The position numbers were made by a program, and so were the translations under genes. A stretch of DNA of 46,899 nucleotides. Source: Porticoccus sp. W117. Its GTDB lineage: Bacteria; Pseudomonadota; Gammaproteobacteria; Pseudomonadales; Porticoccaceae. The notes beneath the pieces were generated by a model that was not told the origin of the DNA, searched no databases, and saw only the letters and a program-made list of their open reading frames with translations. Shown piece after piece: positions 15,684-23,746 of the stretch (the stretch's first letter is position 1; every line of letters starts with the position of its first letter). The stretch is taken from positions 1 through 46,899 of the forward strand of contig NZ_JATAAF010000021.1 of NCBI RefSeq assembly GCF_030341905.1, in the 5' to 3' direction.

Positions 15684-15914
15684 ATGACAAACCTGAAACG
15701 CACCGCAATTGCCCTGGCCACTCTCCTCACATTGGGTGGCTGCAGCAGCATCGAACCCTGGGTAAAACCCTATGAGCGCCAATACCTGGCCTCAGACATC
15801 ATGCAATTTGACCGCGATCCGGTAGCGTCCGGCTACCTGCACCACGTGTTCCAGTCCCGCGAAGGCGCGCGCGGTGCGGAAGGCGGTTCGGGAGGTGGTT
15901 GTGGGTGTAATTGA
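15684..15914 (+). CDS. DUF4266 lipoprotein ending in GGGCGCN
   Basis: A 76-residue lipoprotein: MTNLKRTAIALATLLTLGGC with lipobox LGGC, then the DUF4266 pattern WVKPYERQYLASDIMQFD and a glycine-rich tail with two cysteines, GGGCGCN, at the very end. The invariant Cys-Gly-Cys tail may bind a metal or cofactor or be a redox pair; this is inference. DUF4266 genes are usually next to DUF3570 and thioredoxin-like genes, as here. GGAGG upstream supports the start. The end overlaps the start of the DUF3570 gene (GTG at 15901). Confidence 0.85.
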   Translation: MTNLKRTAIALATLLTLGGCSSIEPWVKPYERQYLASDIMQFDRDPVASGYLHHVFQSREGARGAEGGSGGGCGCN

Positions 15915-17217
15915 TTGGACGTCGCACGTCGCACGTCGCACGTCGCACGCTAAAACCACCATTCTTTGTAGGTCGGGCTTTAGCCCGTCAAGACTGTTAA
16001 TGCATGGCAAATTATTTGACGGCCTAAAGGCCGACCTACAACGCACCGAACAAAAGCGTGCGACGTGCGACGTACGACGTGCGACCATCCAAACAGTGCT
16101 GTGCAGTTTGCTACTCGCTCTGCTCTCGTTCAGTGCCACCGCCGCTACGCTACCCGAAGACCGCCTCGATATTATGTACCACGCCTACAAAGGTGGTGGT
16201 GCCACCATTGATGGGCCGTCGGTACTGGTGCGCAAAAAGTTTGCCGACAAAATTTCCGTGCGCGGCAATTACTACACCGACTTTGTCAGCAGTGCCTCCA
16301 TTGATGTGATCGCCACCGCCAGCGCCTACGAAGAAGAACGCACAGAATTCAGTGGCGGCATTGACTACCTGCACAATAAAACCACCATGAGCCTGAACGT
16401 GACGTCCAGTAGCGAAAATGACTACGACGCACAAACCGTGGGCTTTTCCATCAGCCAGGATTTCTTTGGTGACCTCACAACCCTGGCACTGGGCTATTCC
16501 GTGGGTAGCGATACGGTGCGTCGACGGGATGATGATGTTTTTGAAGAAGAAGTGGATCGGCAACAATTCAGCATCACGTTGACACAAATTATTACCCCCA
16601 AACTGGTGGCCAGCTTAGGTGTGGAAAGTATTGTCGATGAAGGTTTTTTAAATAACCCCTATCGCCAGTACCGTTTTTTGGACGCCACGGAAACACGCGG
16701 TTTTTCCTACGCACTGGAACAATATCCCGGCACCCGCAACAGCGACGCAGTGGCACTGCGCGGCCTTTATTACTTGCCTTGGCACGCTTCGGTAAAAGGC
16801 GAGTATCGTCGCTTTGCCGACAGCTGGGGCATTGAAGCGGACTCCGTAGAATTTGGCTACACCCACCCCTGGAAACACGGCCTGACTTTTGAAGCCAAAC
16901 TGCGTCACTACAAACAGGATCAGGCGGATTTTTACAGCGATCTTTTTGCCTTCCAGGGCTCACAAAACTTTTTGGCACGCGACAAGGAACTGAGCACCTT
17001 TACGTCCAATACCATTGGCATTGGCGTCAGCTACGAACTGCCCAACAAACTCTGGGGGTTGGCAGAAAAGAGTACCGTTAACCTGTTCTGGGATCGCATC
17101 GCTTTCGACTACGACAACTTCCGTGACGTCACCGCTACCGGATTCAACCCCGGCGAAGAACCTCTGTACAGCTTTGATGCGGATGTGATTCGGTTGTTTT
17201 TGTCGGTTTGGTATTAA
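15901..17217 (+). CDS. DUF3570 outer-membrane beta-barrel protein, repeat-extended N-terminus
   Basis: About 438 residues. A signal core (VLCSLLLALLSFSATAA) is followed by a long beta-strand-rich region with DUF3570 features (LDIMYHAYKGGGATIDGPSV, GGIDYLHNKTTMSLN) and a C-terminal SVWY, consistent with an outer-membrane barrel. I start at GTG 15901, preceded by GGAGG at 15891-15895 and overlapping the DUF4266 gene; an upstream GTG at 15874 lacks such a site. Between start and signal core lies the 168-bp composite repeat (15919-16086), translated in frame as basic peptides. Last gene of the plus arm. Its role is unknown; the constant company of DUF4266 suggests the two act together. Confidence 0.82.
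   Translation: MGVIDWTSHVARRTSHAKTTILCRSGFSPSRLLMHGKLFDGLKADLQRTEQKRATCDVRRATIQTVLCSLLLALLSFSATAATLPEDRLDIMYHAYKGGGATIDGPSVLVRKKFADKISVRGNYYTDFVSSASIDVIATASAYEEERTEFSGGIDYLHNKTTMSLNVTSSSENDYDAQTVGFSISQDFFGDLTTLALGYSVGSDTVRRRDDDVFEEEVDRQQFSITLTQIITPKLVASLGVESIVDEGFLNNPYRQYRFLDATETRGFSYALEQYPGTRNSDAVALRGLYYLPWHASVKGEYRRFADSWGIEADSVEFGYTHPWKHGLTFEAKLRHYKQDQADFYSDLFAFQGSQNFLARDKELSTFTSNTIGIGVSYELPNKLWGLAEKSTVNLFWDRIAFDYDNFRDVTATGFNPGEEPLYSFDADVIRLFLSVWY
15919..16086. repeat. Composite inverted-repeat element (copy B), in frame in the DUF3570 gene
   Basis: Same design and same 168-bp length as the copy at 13566-13733: tandem CGTCGCA heptamer arms ending CGCTAAAACC, inner palindrome TGTAGGTCGG...CCGACCTACA (about 15967-16040), inverse heptamer arm ending GTGCGACC. 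The inner loop sequence differs while the arms are kept. The frame matches copy A (TSHVARRTSHAKT, KRATCDVRRAT). Confidence 0.88.
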
Positions 17218-17221
17218 AAAC

Positions 17222-17388
17222 CTGGCTACGAGCATCGCGCTGCGGGCTACGAGCAGATCGAGGTTATTGTCATCCTGAGCGCAGCGAAGGATCTCATCGG
17301 TTAAATTCGCAAAAAGATCCTTCGCTGCGCTCAGGATGACAATTACGCTGGGCCTGCCCGTAGCCAGCAGCTCGCAGCCCGAAGCTGA
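17222..17388. repeat. Nested intergenic repeats, including a perfect 29-bp inverted repeat
   Basis: Positions 17266-17294 and 17315-17343 form a perfect 29-bp inverted repeat starting ATTGTCATCCTGAGCGCAGC. It is flanked by arms of a second repeat type (GGCTACGAGCA..., ...CCGTAGCCAGCAGCTCGCAG). The second type recurs at 20569-20638, and the TGTCATCCTGAG type recurs at 31647-31734 and 39365-39454. No gene lies here. The hairpin may act as terminator for the convergent genes. Confidence 0.8.
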
Positions 17389-17895
17389 TCAAATCGAATC
17401 CGCAGGCGGAGCCTGCCGCGGCTGGCTCCCCGGAAACACCAATTCCCCACTGGTAAAAGTACTGCCAAAAGTCTCGCTGGCGGAAGCCACCTGACGCAGG
17501 GCAGACAACAGCTGTTGTTCAGTCAGTGGCGACAGCGGGTGGATAAAGGCCGCATAGATAGTGCCATCTTCACCCAGCGCATAGCGGGCATCCAATACGG
17601 AGTGGAAGTTGGCCGCCATGGCCTGCACCACCATTTGCGGTTCTACGTTAGAGATATGGGCAATGGGGCTGACAATGCGCATACGATCCGCATTGGCGTC
17701 ACTAACCACCAGCATATCCACCTCATCAAACACAAACTCGGCGGCGTTGCCGCTGCTTTTTACATTTTCACCGTAGTGTTCAATCAGACCATTGAGCTGC
17801 TGCTGGCTCATGCTTTGCGGAGTACTTTCTTCCGCAGCGTATGCAAACCCAGTTGCCAATATCAACGCCAGCCAAGCCCATAATCGATTATTCAT
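17389..17895 (-). CDS. Small secreted protein, YbjN-like
   Basis: A 168-residue protein with a signal peptide (MNNRLWAWLALILATGFAYA then AEES). The mature part has a mixed alpha/beta pattern with a conserved-looking stretch YAAFIHPLSPLTEQQL and TFTSGELVFPG, reminiscent of YbjN / type III chaperone-like folds. That assignment is a guess from pattern only. I start at ATG 17893-17895 with AAGGAG upstream; the longer frame begins without a ribosome-binding site. It lies 77 bp downstream of the Tag-like glycosylase gene on the same strand and may share its transcript. Confidence 0.65.
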   Translation of the reverse strand: MNNRLWAWLALILATGFAYAAEESTPQSMSQQQLNGLIEHYGENVKSSGNAAEFVFDEVDMLVVSDANADRMRIVSPIAHISNVEPQMVVQAMAANFHSVLDARYALGEDGTIYAAFIHPLSPLTEQQLLSALRQVASASETFGSTFTSGELVFPGSQPRQAPPADSI

Positions 17896-17972
17896 GGTGT
17901 GCTCCTTTTTGCTATCCAGATTGTTATCTGGCTTTATGACAGCAATTATTGTTTTTTGACTCACACACTCTT

Positions 17973-18647
17973 TTAAACCGTAAAAGCCAGCACCTTGCTG
18001 ATATGCGCCAACGGCAGCCCAGACTGCTGCTGCAAGTCGTTGAACACCTCTTGAACCCGATTCAGATCTCGTTTCGAGGTGGCACTAAAGCGATCGATCA
18101 AACCGTGGTTGACCAACGCTGCCGACACATCACCGGTGAGCATAAAGGTGTCTTTGCCCATATTGCGCAAAAAGCCGGGGCCACTGTTGCCACCAAGCCG
18201 TGAACCGCGTTTTTTCAATTCCAACCAAAGGCCAACCACATCATTACCAGGCCAGTCCGCCAACCAATTGCCAACGCCGCCGTGCTGACGCTGCAGTTCC
18301 AGAACAAAAGTGGCATTGTCTCGTACAGTTTTTATCTTCTGGAAGTTGCGCACAATGCGCTCGTCTTTGGCCAGTTGTTCCAGTTTTTCGTCGGCATAGT
18401 GGGCAATCACCAGCGGGTTAAAGCCATCGAAAGCCGCCTCAAAGCCCGGCCATTTGTTGTTGATCACCCGCCACACAAAACCGGCGCGAAACACGCAGCG
18501 GGTCATCATCGACAGATAGCGATCATCGGCTATCTCACGGAGTTCTGTATCGGCCAGTACCTGGGGCATTTGATCCAGCAGCTGCTGTTCGCCCCCGAGC
18601 TTTTTTACCGCGGCACAGTAGAGAGTTTCAAATTGGGTCATGGCCAA
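17973..18647 (-). CDS. DNA-3-methyladenine glycosylase I family protein (Tag-like)
   Basis: The 224-residue protein shows the Tag-like core MMTRCVFRAGFVWRVINNKWPGFEAAFDGFNP, matching the helix-hairpin glycosylase region where Tag proteins have (K/R)xxFxAG(L/F)xW, and later the RDNA and TGD stretches. Such enzymes excise 3-methyladenine from alkylated DNA. The zinc-binding cysteine/histidine set of E. coli Tag is not evident and the C-terminal part differs, so substrate range may differ. Two starts are possible, 18647 or 18641. Divergent from the DUF885 gene. Confidence 0.75.
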   Translation of the reverse strand: MAMTQFETLYCAAVKKLGGEQQLLDQMPQVLADTELREIADDRYLSMMTRCVFRAGFVWRVINNKWPGFEAAFDGFNPLVIAHYADEKLEQLAKDERIVRNFQKIKTVRDNATFVLELQRQHGGVGNWLADWPGNDVVGLWLELKKRGSRLGGNSGPGFLRNMGKDTFMLTGDVSAALVNHGLIDRFSATSKRDLNRVQEVFNDLQQQSGLPLAHISKVLAFTV

Positions 18648-18759
18648 TTGCGTCTCATCAATAAAAGAAAAGCTACTCTAACGGCAGGGCCAACCAAGCG
18701 GCAAATTCTGTTATTCTTGGCGCCTTGTTTTTAAGCACGGAACGTACCAAGGAATCTCC

Positions 18760-20562
18760 ATGAAACTGCTGCCCGCTGCCCTACTCTCCTTTTCTGCCCT
18801 GCTGATCACTGCCTGTAGCGACCCCGCTGCCAACAATCCGGAACTGGCGTCGAAAAACGTCAACCAGCTACTGGACAAGCAGTACGACATTCGCCTGCAA
18901 ATGAGCCCTATCGGCCTCACCGCTCAGGGTAAAACCGAGCGCTATCACGAATGGGACGATATCTCCGGCAAAGGGGAGGAGCGCCAACAGGCTTTGCGTT
19001 TGCAGCACCTCAACGAGCTTAACGCCGTCGAAACTGGCAACCTCAACAAGCAGACTCGCCTCAGCCTGCAGCTGGCAAAAGACGGTTTGCAACAGGAAAT
19101 CGACAGCTATCGCTGGCGCCATCACGACTACCCGCTGTCACAAATGGGTGGTATTCACACTACTGTAGCCGATGTACTGATCAACCAGCATAAGATTGCC
19201 AACGCAGCAGACGCTGAAGCCTACATCTCCCGCCTGGGACGCACGCAAACTCTGTTCGACCAGATGGTTCAGCAGTTGCGTACCCGCCAGGCAAAAGGGG
19301 TGATGCCACCGGCTTTTGTGTTGCAACAGGTAGTGGATGCCAGCCTGAATGTGATTACCGGCGCGCCCTTTGACGATGGCCCCGACAGCCCGCTATTGGC
19401 CGATTTTCGCAACAAGGTAAACGCCCTGGATATCGATACCGCCAGCAAGGAAGACCTGATTGAACGTGCCAGCAATACCCTGAAAAACGTCACTTTCCGG
19501 GCCTACTCCAAACTGATCGCTTTTGTCAGTGCCATGCAACGCAGTGCTGACGAACGCGCCGGTATCTGGAAGCTGCCAGAGGGGGATGCCTATTACGCCC
19601 ACCTGCTGAAGCTGTACACCACCACAGATATGAGTGCCGACGAAATTCATGAATTGGGGCTCGCGGAAGTAAAACGCATCCACAGTGAAATGGATAAAAT
19701 CCGCCAGCAAGTGGGCTTTGAAGGGGATCTACAAGCCTTTTTCGAATTCTTCCGCACCGACCCGCAGTTCTTCTACCCCAACACAGATGTGGGCCGTGCG
19801 GGATTTCTCAAGCGCAGCGAAGACGCCATTGCGGCCATGAAGGAGCGCCTGCCGGAACAGTTCGGTATTCTGCCCAAAGCCGATCTGGTGGTAAAAGCCG
19901 TAGAGCCCTATCGTGAAGCCAGTGCCGGTATCGCCTTCTATGAACGCCCAGCGCTGGATGGCTCGCGCCCCGGCATCTACTACACCAATCTGTACGACAT
20001 GAACGCCATGCCCAACTACCAGATTGATGCCACTGCCTTTCACGAAGCCGTGCCAGGCCATCATATGCAGATCGCTATCGCCCAAGAACTGACCGACCTC
20101 CCCGAATTCCGCAAATTTGGCGGCAATACCGCTTATGTCGAGGGTTGGGCTCTGTACACCGAGTTGCTGGCCAAAGAGATGGGTTTTTATCAGGATCCGT
20201 ATTCAGATTTTGGCCGCCTCACCCTGGAACTGATGCGCGCCATCCGCCTAGTGGTAGATACCGGCATGCACAGCAAGCAATGGACCCGCGAGCAAGCCAT
20301 TCAGTGGTTTCTGGACAATGGCCCCAACCCGAAGGAAGAAGTGGTCAAGGAGATCGAGCGCTATATGGTGATCCCCGGCCAGGCCACTTCCTACAAAATC
20401 GGCATGCTGAAAATTCTCGAACTGCGGGAAAACGCCAAGGCTGAGCTGGGAGACAAATTTGATATCCGCAGCTTCCACGATCTGATACTGGGCAACGGCC
20501 CGCTGCCGCTGACCGTGTTGGAACAGCAAGTTAATGAGTGGGTGGCGGAGCAGAAGGGGTAA
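18760..20562 (+). CDS. DUF885 family lipoprotein, putative zinc metallopeptidase
   Basis: A 600-residue lipoprotein (MKLLPAALLSFSALLITAC, Cys19) of the DUF885 family. The catalytic-type motif HEAVPGHH lies at 428-435 and a downstream glutamate in YVEGWALYTE at about 461. This is the HExxxxH-like arrangement seen in DUF885 proteins, which are thought to be M3-related metallopeptidases. Acting from the membrane into the periplasm, it may trim peptides. AAGGAATCTCC upstream supports the ATG. Monocistronic; followed by a hairpin repeat. Confidence 0.87.
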   Translation: MKLLPAALLSFSALLITACSDPAANNPELASKNVNQLLDKQYDIRLQMSPIGLTAQGKTERYHEWDDISGKGEERQQALRLQHLNELNAVETGNLNKQTRLSLQLAKDGLQQEIDSYRWRHHDYPLSQMGGIHTTVADVLINQHKIANAADAEAYISRLGRTQTLFDQMVQQLRTRQAKGVMPPAFVLQQVVDASLNVITGAPFDDGPDSPLLADFRNKVNALDIDTASKEDLIERASNTLKNVTFRAYSKLIAFVSAMQRSADERAGIWKLPEGDAYYAHLLKLYTTTDMSADEIHELGLAEVKRIHSEMDKIRQQVGFEGDLQAFFEFFRTDPQFFYPNTDVGRAGFLKRSEDAIAAMKERLPEQFGILPKADLVVKAVEPYREASAGIAFYERPALDGSRPGIYYTNLYDMNAMPNYQIDATAFHEAVPGHHMQIAIAQELTDLPEFRKFGGNTAYVEGWALYTELLAKEMGFYQDPYSDFGRLTLELMRAIRLVVDTGMHSKQWTREQAIQWFLDNGPNPKEEVVKEIERYMVIPGQATSYKIGMLKILELRENAKAELGDKFDIRSFHDLILGNGPLPLTVLEQQVNEWVAEQKG

Positions 20563-20586
20563 ATAAAGGCTACGGGCTGCACGCTA

Positions 20587-20628
20587 CTGGCTACGGGCAG
20601 TCTGATGCTCGAGCTGCCCGCAGCCAGA
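20587..20628. repeat. Intergenic hairpin repeat between DUF885 and glnK genes
   Basis: CTGGCTACGGGCAG pairs with CTGCCCGCAGCCAG across a short loop (13 of 14 positions). The same motif occurs around 17222-17388. It lies between two convergent genes and may end transcription, although no T-run follows. Confidence 0.6.
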
Positions 20629-20642
20629 AGCTCGAAGCTGTA

Positions 20643-21345
<703 letters not shown>

Positions 21346-21386
21346 GGTAACGATATAAAGGAAAACAACCACTTCAAGGAGGAAGC

Positions 21387-22889
21387 ATGTCACTGGCCAT
21401 CGTCCACACCCGCGCCCGAACCGGTATTCAGGCACCATCCGTCAGCGTAGAAGTTCACCTTTCCAACGGCCTGCCCAGCCTCAACATCGTTGGCCTGCCG
21501 GAAACCGCCGTGCGAGAGAGCAAAGACCGGGTGCGCAGTGCCATCCTCAACGCCCATTTTGAATTCCCCGCCCGACGCATCACCATCAACCTGGCGCCTG
21601 CTGACTTGCCCAAAGAAGGCGGCCGCTTCGACCTGGCCATCGCCTTGGGCATACTCGCAGCCTCTGGCCAAGTGCCCGCGGATGCGTTGAAAGACTGTGA
21701 ATTCTTAGGGGAATTGTCGCTATCCGGAGACTTGCGCCCCGTCACCGGCGTACTGCCCGCCAGCCTGGCCTGTGGCAGCGCCGGACGCCCGCTGATTCTA
21801 CCAGCAGAAAATGCCGCTGAAGCAGCACTCAGCTCCTCCACAGATGTACTGCCTGCCAATCACCTGCTGGCAGTCTGTGCACACCTACACGGCAACCAAC
21901 GGTTAACCCAAGCCCCTGCCACCACTGCTAGCAATCACACAGAAGCTGGACTCGATCTCAACGAAGTTATCGGCCAGCAACAAGCCAAACGGGCGCTGGA
22001 AATTGCTGCCGCAGGAGCACACAACCTGCTTTTTGCCGGGCCACCAGGCACCGGCAAAACCATGCTGGCCAGCCGCCTTCCCGGCATTCTGCCGCCTCTG
22101 AGCGAACAGGAAGCCCTGCAAACCGCTGCGATCTATTCTGTGGCCGGCCAAGGCATTCCCGACAACTTCTTCCGGCGCCCGTTTCGCTCTCCTCACCACA
22201 CCGCCTCGGCAGTAGCGCTAGTGGGCGGGGGCAGCCAGCCACGTCCGGGGGAAATATCCCTAGCCCATCACGGCGTGCTGTTTCTGGATGAACTCCCCGA
22301 GTTCCCGCGCAAGGCACTGGAAGTCATGCGCGAACCCTTGGAACGAGGTGAAATTATGATTGCCCGCGCTAACCGCCAGGTGGCCTACCCGAGCCTGTTC
22401 CAGCTTGTAGCGGCTATGAATTTATGTCCTTGCGGCCATTTGGGAGACGACCGCTGCCAGTGCACCCCAGATCAAATCCGCCGCTACAAAGGCAAGATAT
22501 CCGGGCCATTGCTGGATCGCATCGACTTACAAGTGCAAGTCAATGCACTGCCTCAGGGGCAACTGACCCAAGCCAAACCCAGCGGTGAAAGTAGCGCCAC
22601 CATTCGACAGCGAGTAATTGCCGCCAGAAGCCTGCAGCTACAGCGCAACGGCAAGGCCAACGCTCAACTCAGCAATAAAGAGCTAAACAACTGCTGCCAA
22701 CTGAATCAGCGGCAAAGGGATTGGCTGGATAGTGCTATCGAGCGCCTGAACCTCTCTGCCCGCGCCTATCACCGCATTTTAAAAGTGGCGCGCACCATTG
22801 CGGATTTGGAGGAGTCAAAAGAACTTAGTGACGCTCATTTGGCTGAGGCAGTGGGCTATCGCCTCAATACAGATTCAAGACTCTCTTAA
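21387..22889 (+). CDS. comM: YifB/ComM family Mg-chelatase-like AAA+ ATPase
   Basis: A 500-residue protein with an N-terminal Lon-protease-like fold domain (SVEVHLSNGLPSLNIVGLPE), Walker A GPPGTGKT at 218-225, Walker B LFLDE near 298-302, a Cys-rich CPCGHLGDDRCQC segment and a C-terminal helical domain. ComM is a hexameric helicase that extends branch migration when transformed single-stranded DNA is integrated; YifB is the same protein in non-competent species. A clear AAGGAGG ribosome-binding site precedes the ATG. Only 41 bp separate it from ubiK. Confidence 0.93.
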   Translation: MSLAIVHTRARTGIQAPSVSVEVHLSNGLPSLNIVGLPETAVRESKDRVRSAILNAHFEFPARRITINLAPADLPKEGGRFDLAIALGILAASGQVPADALKDCEFLGELSLSGDLRPVTGVLPASLACGSAGRPLILPAENAAEAALSSSTDVLPANHLLAVCAHLHGNQRLTQAPATTASNHTEAGLDLNEVIGQQQAKRALEIAAAGAHNLLFAGPPGTGKTMLASRLPGILPPLSEQEALQTAAIYSVAGQGIPDNFFRRPFRSPHHTASAVALVGGGSQPRPGEISLAHHGVLFLDELPEFPRKALEVMREPLERGEIMIARANRQVAYPSLFQLVAAMNLCPCGHLGDDRCQCTPDQIRRYKGKISGPLLDRIDLQVQVNALPQGQLTQAKPSGESSATIRQRVIAARSLQLQRNGKANAQLSNKELNNCCQLNQRQRDWLDSAIERLNLSARAYHRILKVARTIADLEESKELSDAHLAEAVGYRLNTDSRLS

Positions 22890-22905
22890 TAAAACCAAAT
22901 ATTCC

Positions 22906-22926
22906 TTGTTGCGCACTACGCAACAA
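22906..22926. promoter_or_regulatory. Putative HigA operator/promoter upstream of higBA
   Basis: TTGTTGCG-cacta-CGCAACAA is a perfect 8-bp dyad. TTGTTG could serve as -35 with TACATA (22928-22933) as -10 at a 16-bp spacing, placing the dyad across the promoter. This suits autorepression by the HigA antitoxin. The dyad is seen; the role is inferred. Confidence 0.6.
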
Positions 22927-22942
22927 ATACATAAACTGGACG

Positions 22943-23227
22943 ATGTATATGATTAAGAGCTTCAAACACAAAGGATTGGAAAAATTTTTTACCACTGGCA
23001 GCACCGCAGGCATTCAGCCAGCCCACGCCACCAAAATCAGCGACCGTTTGGCTTTCCTGAATGCTGCCACTTGCATCGAAGATATGAATAAACCCGGTTA
23101 TCGCCTGCACCCACTCAAGGGCAACTTGAAACAACACTGGGCAATCACCGTATCGGGTAACTGGCGTATTACCTTTCGGTTTGAAAACGGAGATGCTTAC
23201 GTAGTCAACTACGAGGATTATCACTGA
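22943..23227 (+). CDS. higB: HigB-type toxin (RelE/ParE superfamily)
   Basis: A 94-residue RelE-fold protein: IKSFKHKGLEKFF at the start, RLAFLNAATCIEDM in the middle and WAITVSGNWRITFRFENGDAYVVNYEDYH at the end, the signature of HigB/PemK-unrelated RelE-type mRNA interferases that cleave ribosome-bound mRNA. Toxin precedes antitoxin, as in other higBA loci. Its TGA overlaps the antitoxin ATG by one base (TGATG). Starts at 22943 and 22949 are both possible. Confidence 0.9.
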   Translation: MYMIKSFKHKGLEKFFTTGSTAGIQPAHATKISDRLAFLNAATCIEDMNKPGYRLHPLKGNLKQHWAITVSGNWRITFRFENGDAYVVNYEDYH

Positions 23228-23532
23228 TGGCCTTCCAACAACATAAACCACCGCACCCTGGCGCATTGATTTACCGCACTTATATCGAACCGTTTACCGA
23301 TATCACTGCCAACAAAATAGCCGATCAGCTCGGGGTTGCCCGCAGCACCTTTAGCCGTCTGTTAAATGGCAAAGCGGGCATTTCCCCTGAAATGGCGGTT
23401 CGCCTTTCTGTGGTGCTAGGCGGCTCCGCAGAAAGTTGGCTGACGTTGCAGGAAAGCTATGATTTGTGGAAAGCCAGACAAACAGTTGATACCGATAAGT
23501 TAACTGCTATCGATTTTAATCGAGTAGCCTAA
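23227..23532 (+). CDS. higA: HigA-type antitoxin (XRE helix-turn-helix)
   Basis: A 101-residue XRE-family protein of HigA type: PPHPGALIYRTYIEPF, then the helix-turn-helix ITANKIADQLGVARSTFSRLLNGK and the MAVRLSVVLGGSAESWLTLQ segment. It should neutralise HigB and repress the operon through the dyad upstream of higB. It is translationally coupled to the toxin gene. Confidence 0.93.
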   Translation: MAFQQHKPPHPGALIYRTYIEPFTDITANKIADQLGVARSTFSRLLNGKAGISPEMAVRLSVVLGGSAESWLTLQESYDLWKARQTVDTDKLTAIDFNRVA

Positions 23533-23565
23533 ATCAAAATTTCAAAACAAAAGCTGGATCAATCA

Positions 23566-23738
23566 ATGGCTAAGAAAATGAGCATAGAAGGACAAGCCAT
23601 TCTGGACGAGGTCAACACAATCAAATCTGGAAAGTTAGCCCCTGCCAGGAAATGGGCACCAGAGCAGATTTTGGTTATCAGAGTTCGAAAGTCACTGAAA
23701 AAATGCTAGTCGGAGCTTTGGAAGAAATTGCAGCTTAG
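23566..23738 (+). pseudogene. Remnant of a helix-turn-helix antitoxin/regulator gene
   Basis: A 47-codon frame from ATG 23566 (MAKKMSIEGQAILDEVNTIK ... WAPEQILVIRVRKSLKKC) resembles the N-terminal part of NadS-type HTH antitoxins, where the HTH should follow RVRKSL. Instead the frame stops at 23707-23709. In another frame KMLVGALEEIAA ends at 23736-23738, resembling the C-terminus of such proteins. An internal deletion of the HTH with a frameshift explains both. The identification rests on short stretches. Confidence 0.5.
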
Positions 23739-23746
23739 TTTGTAAT

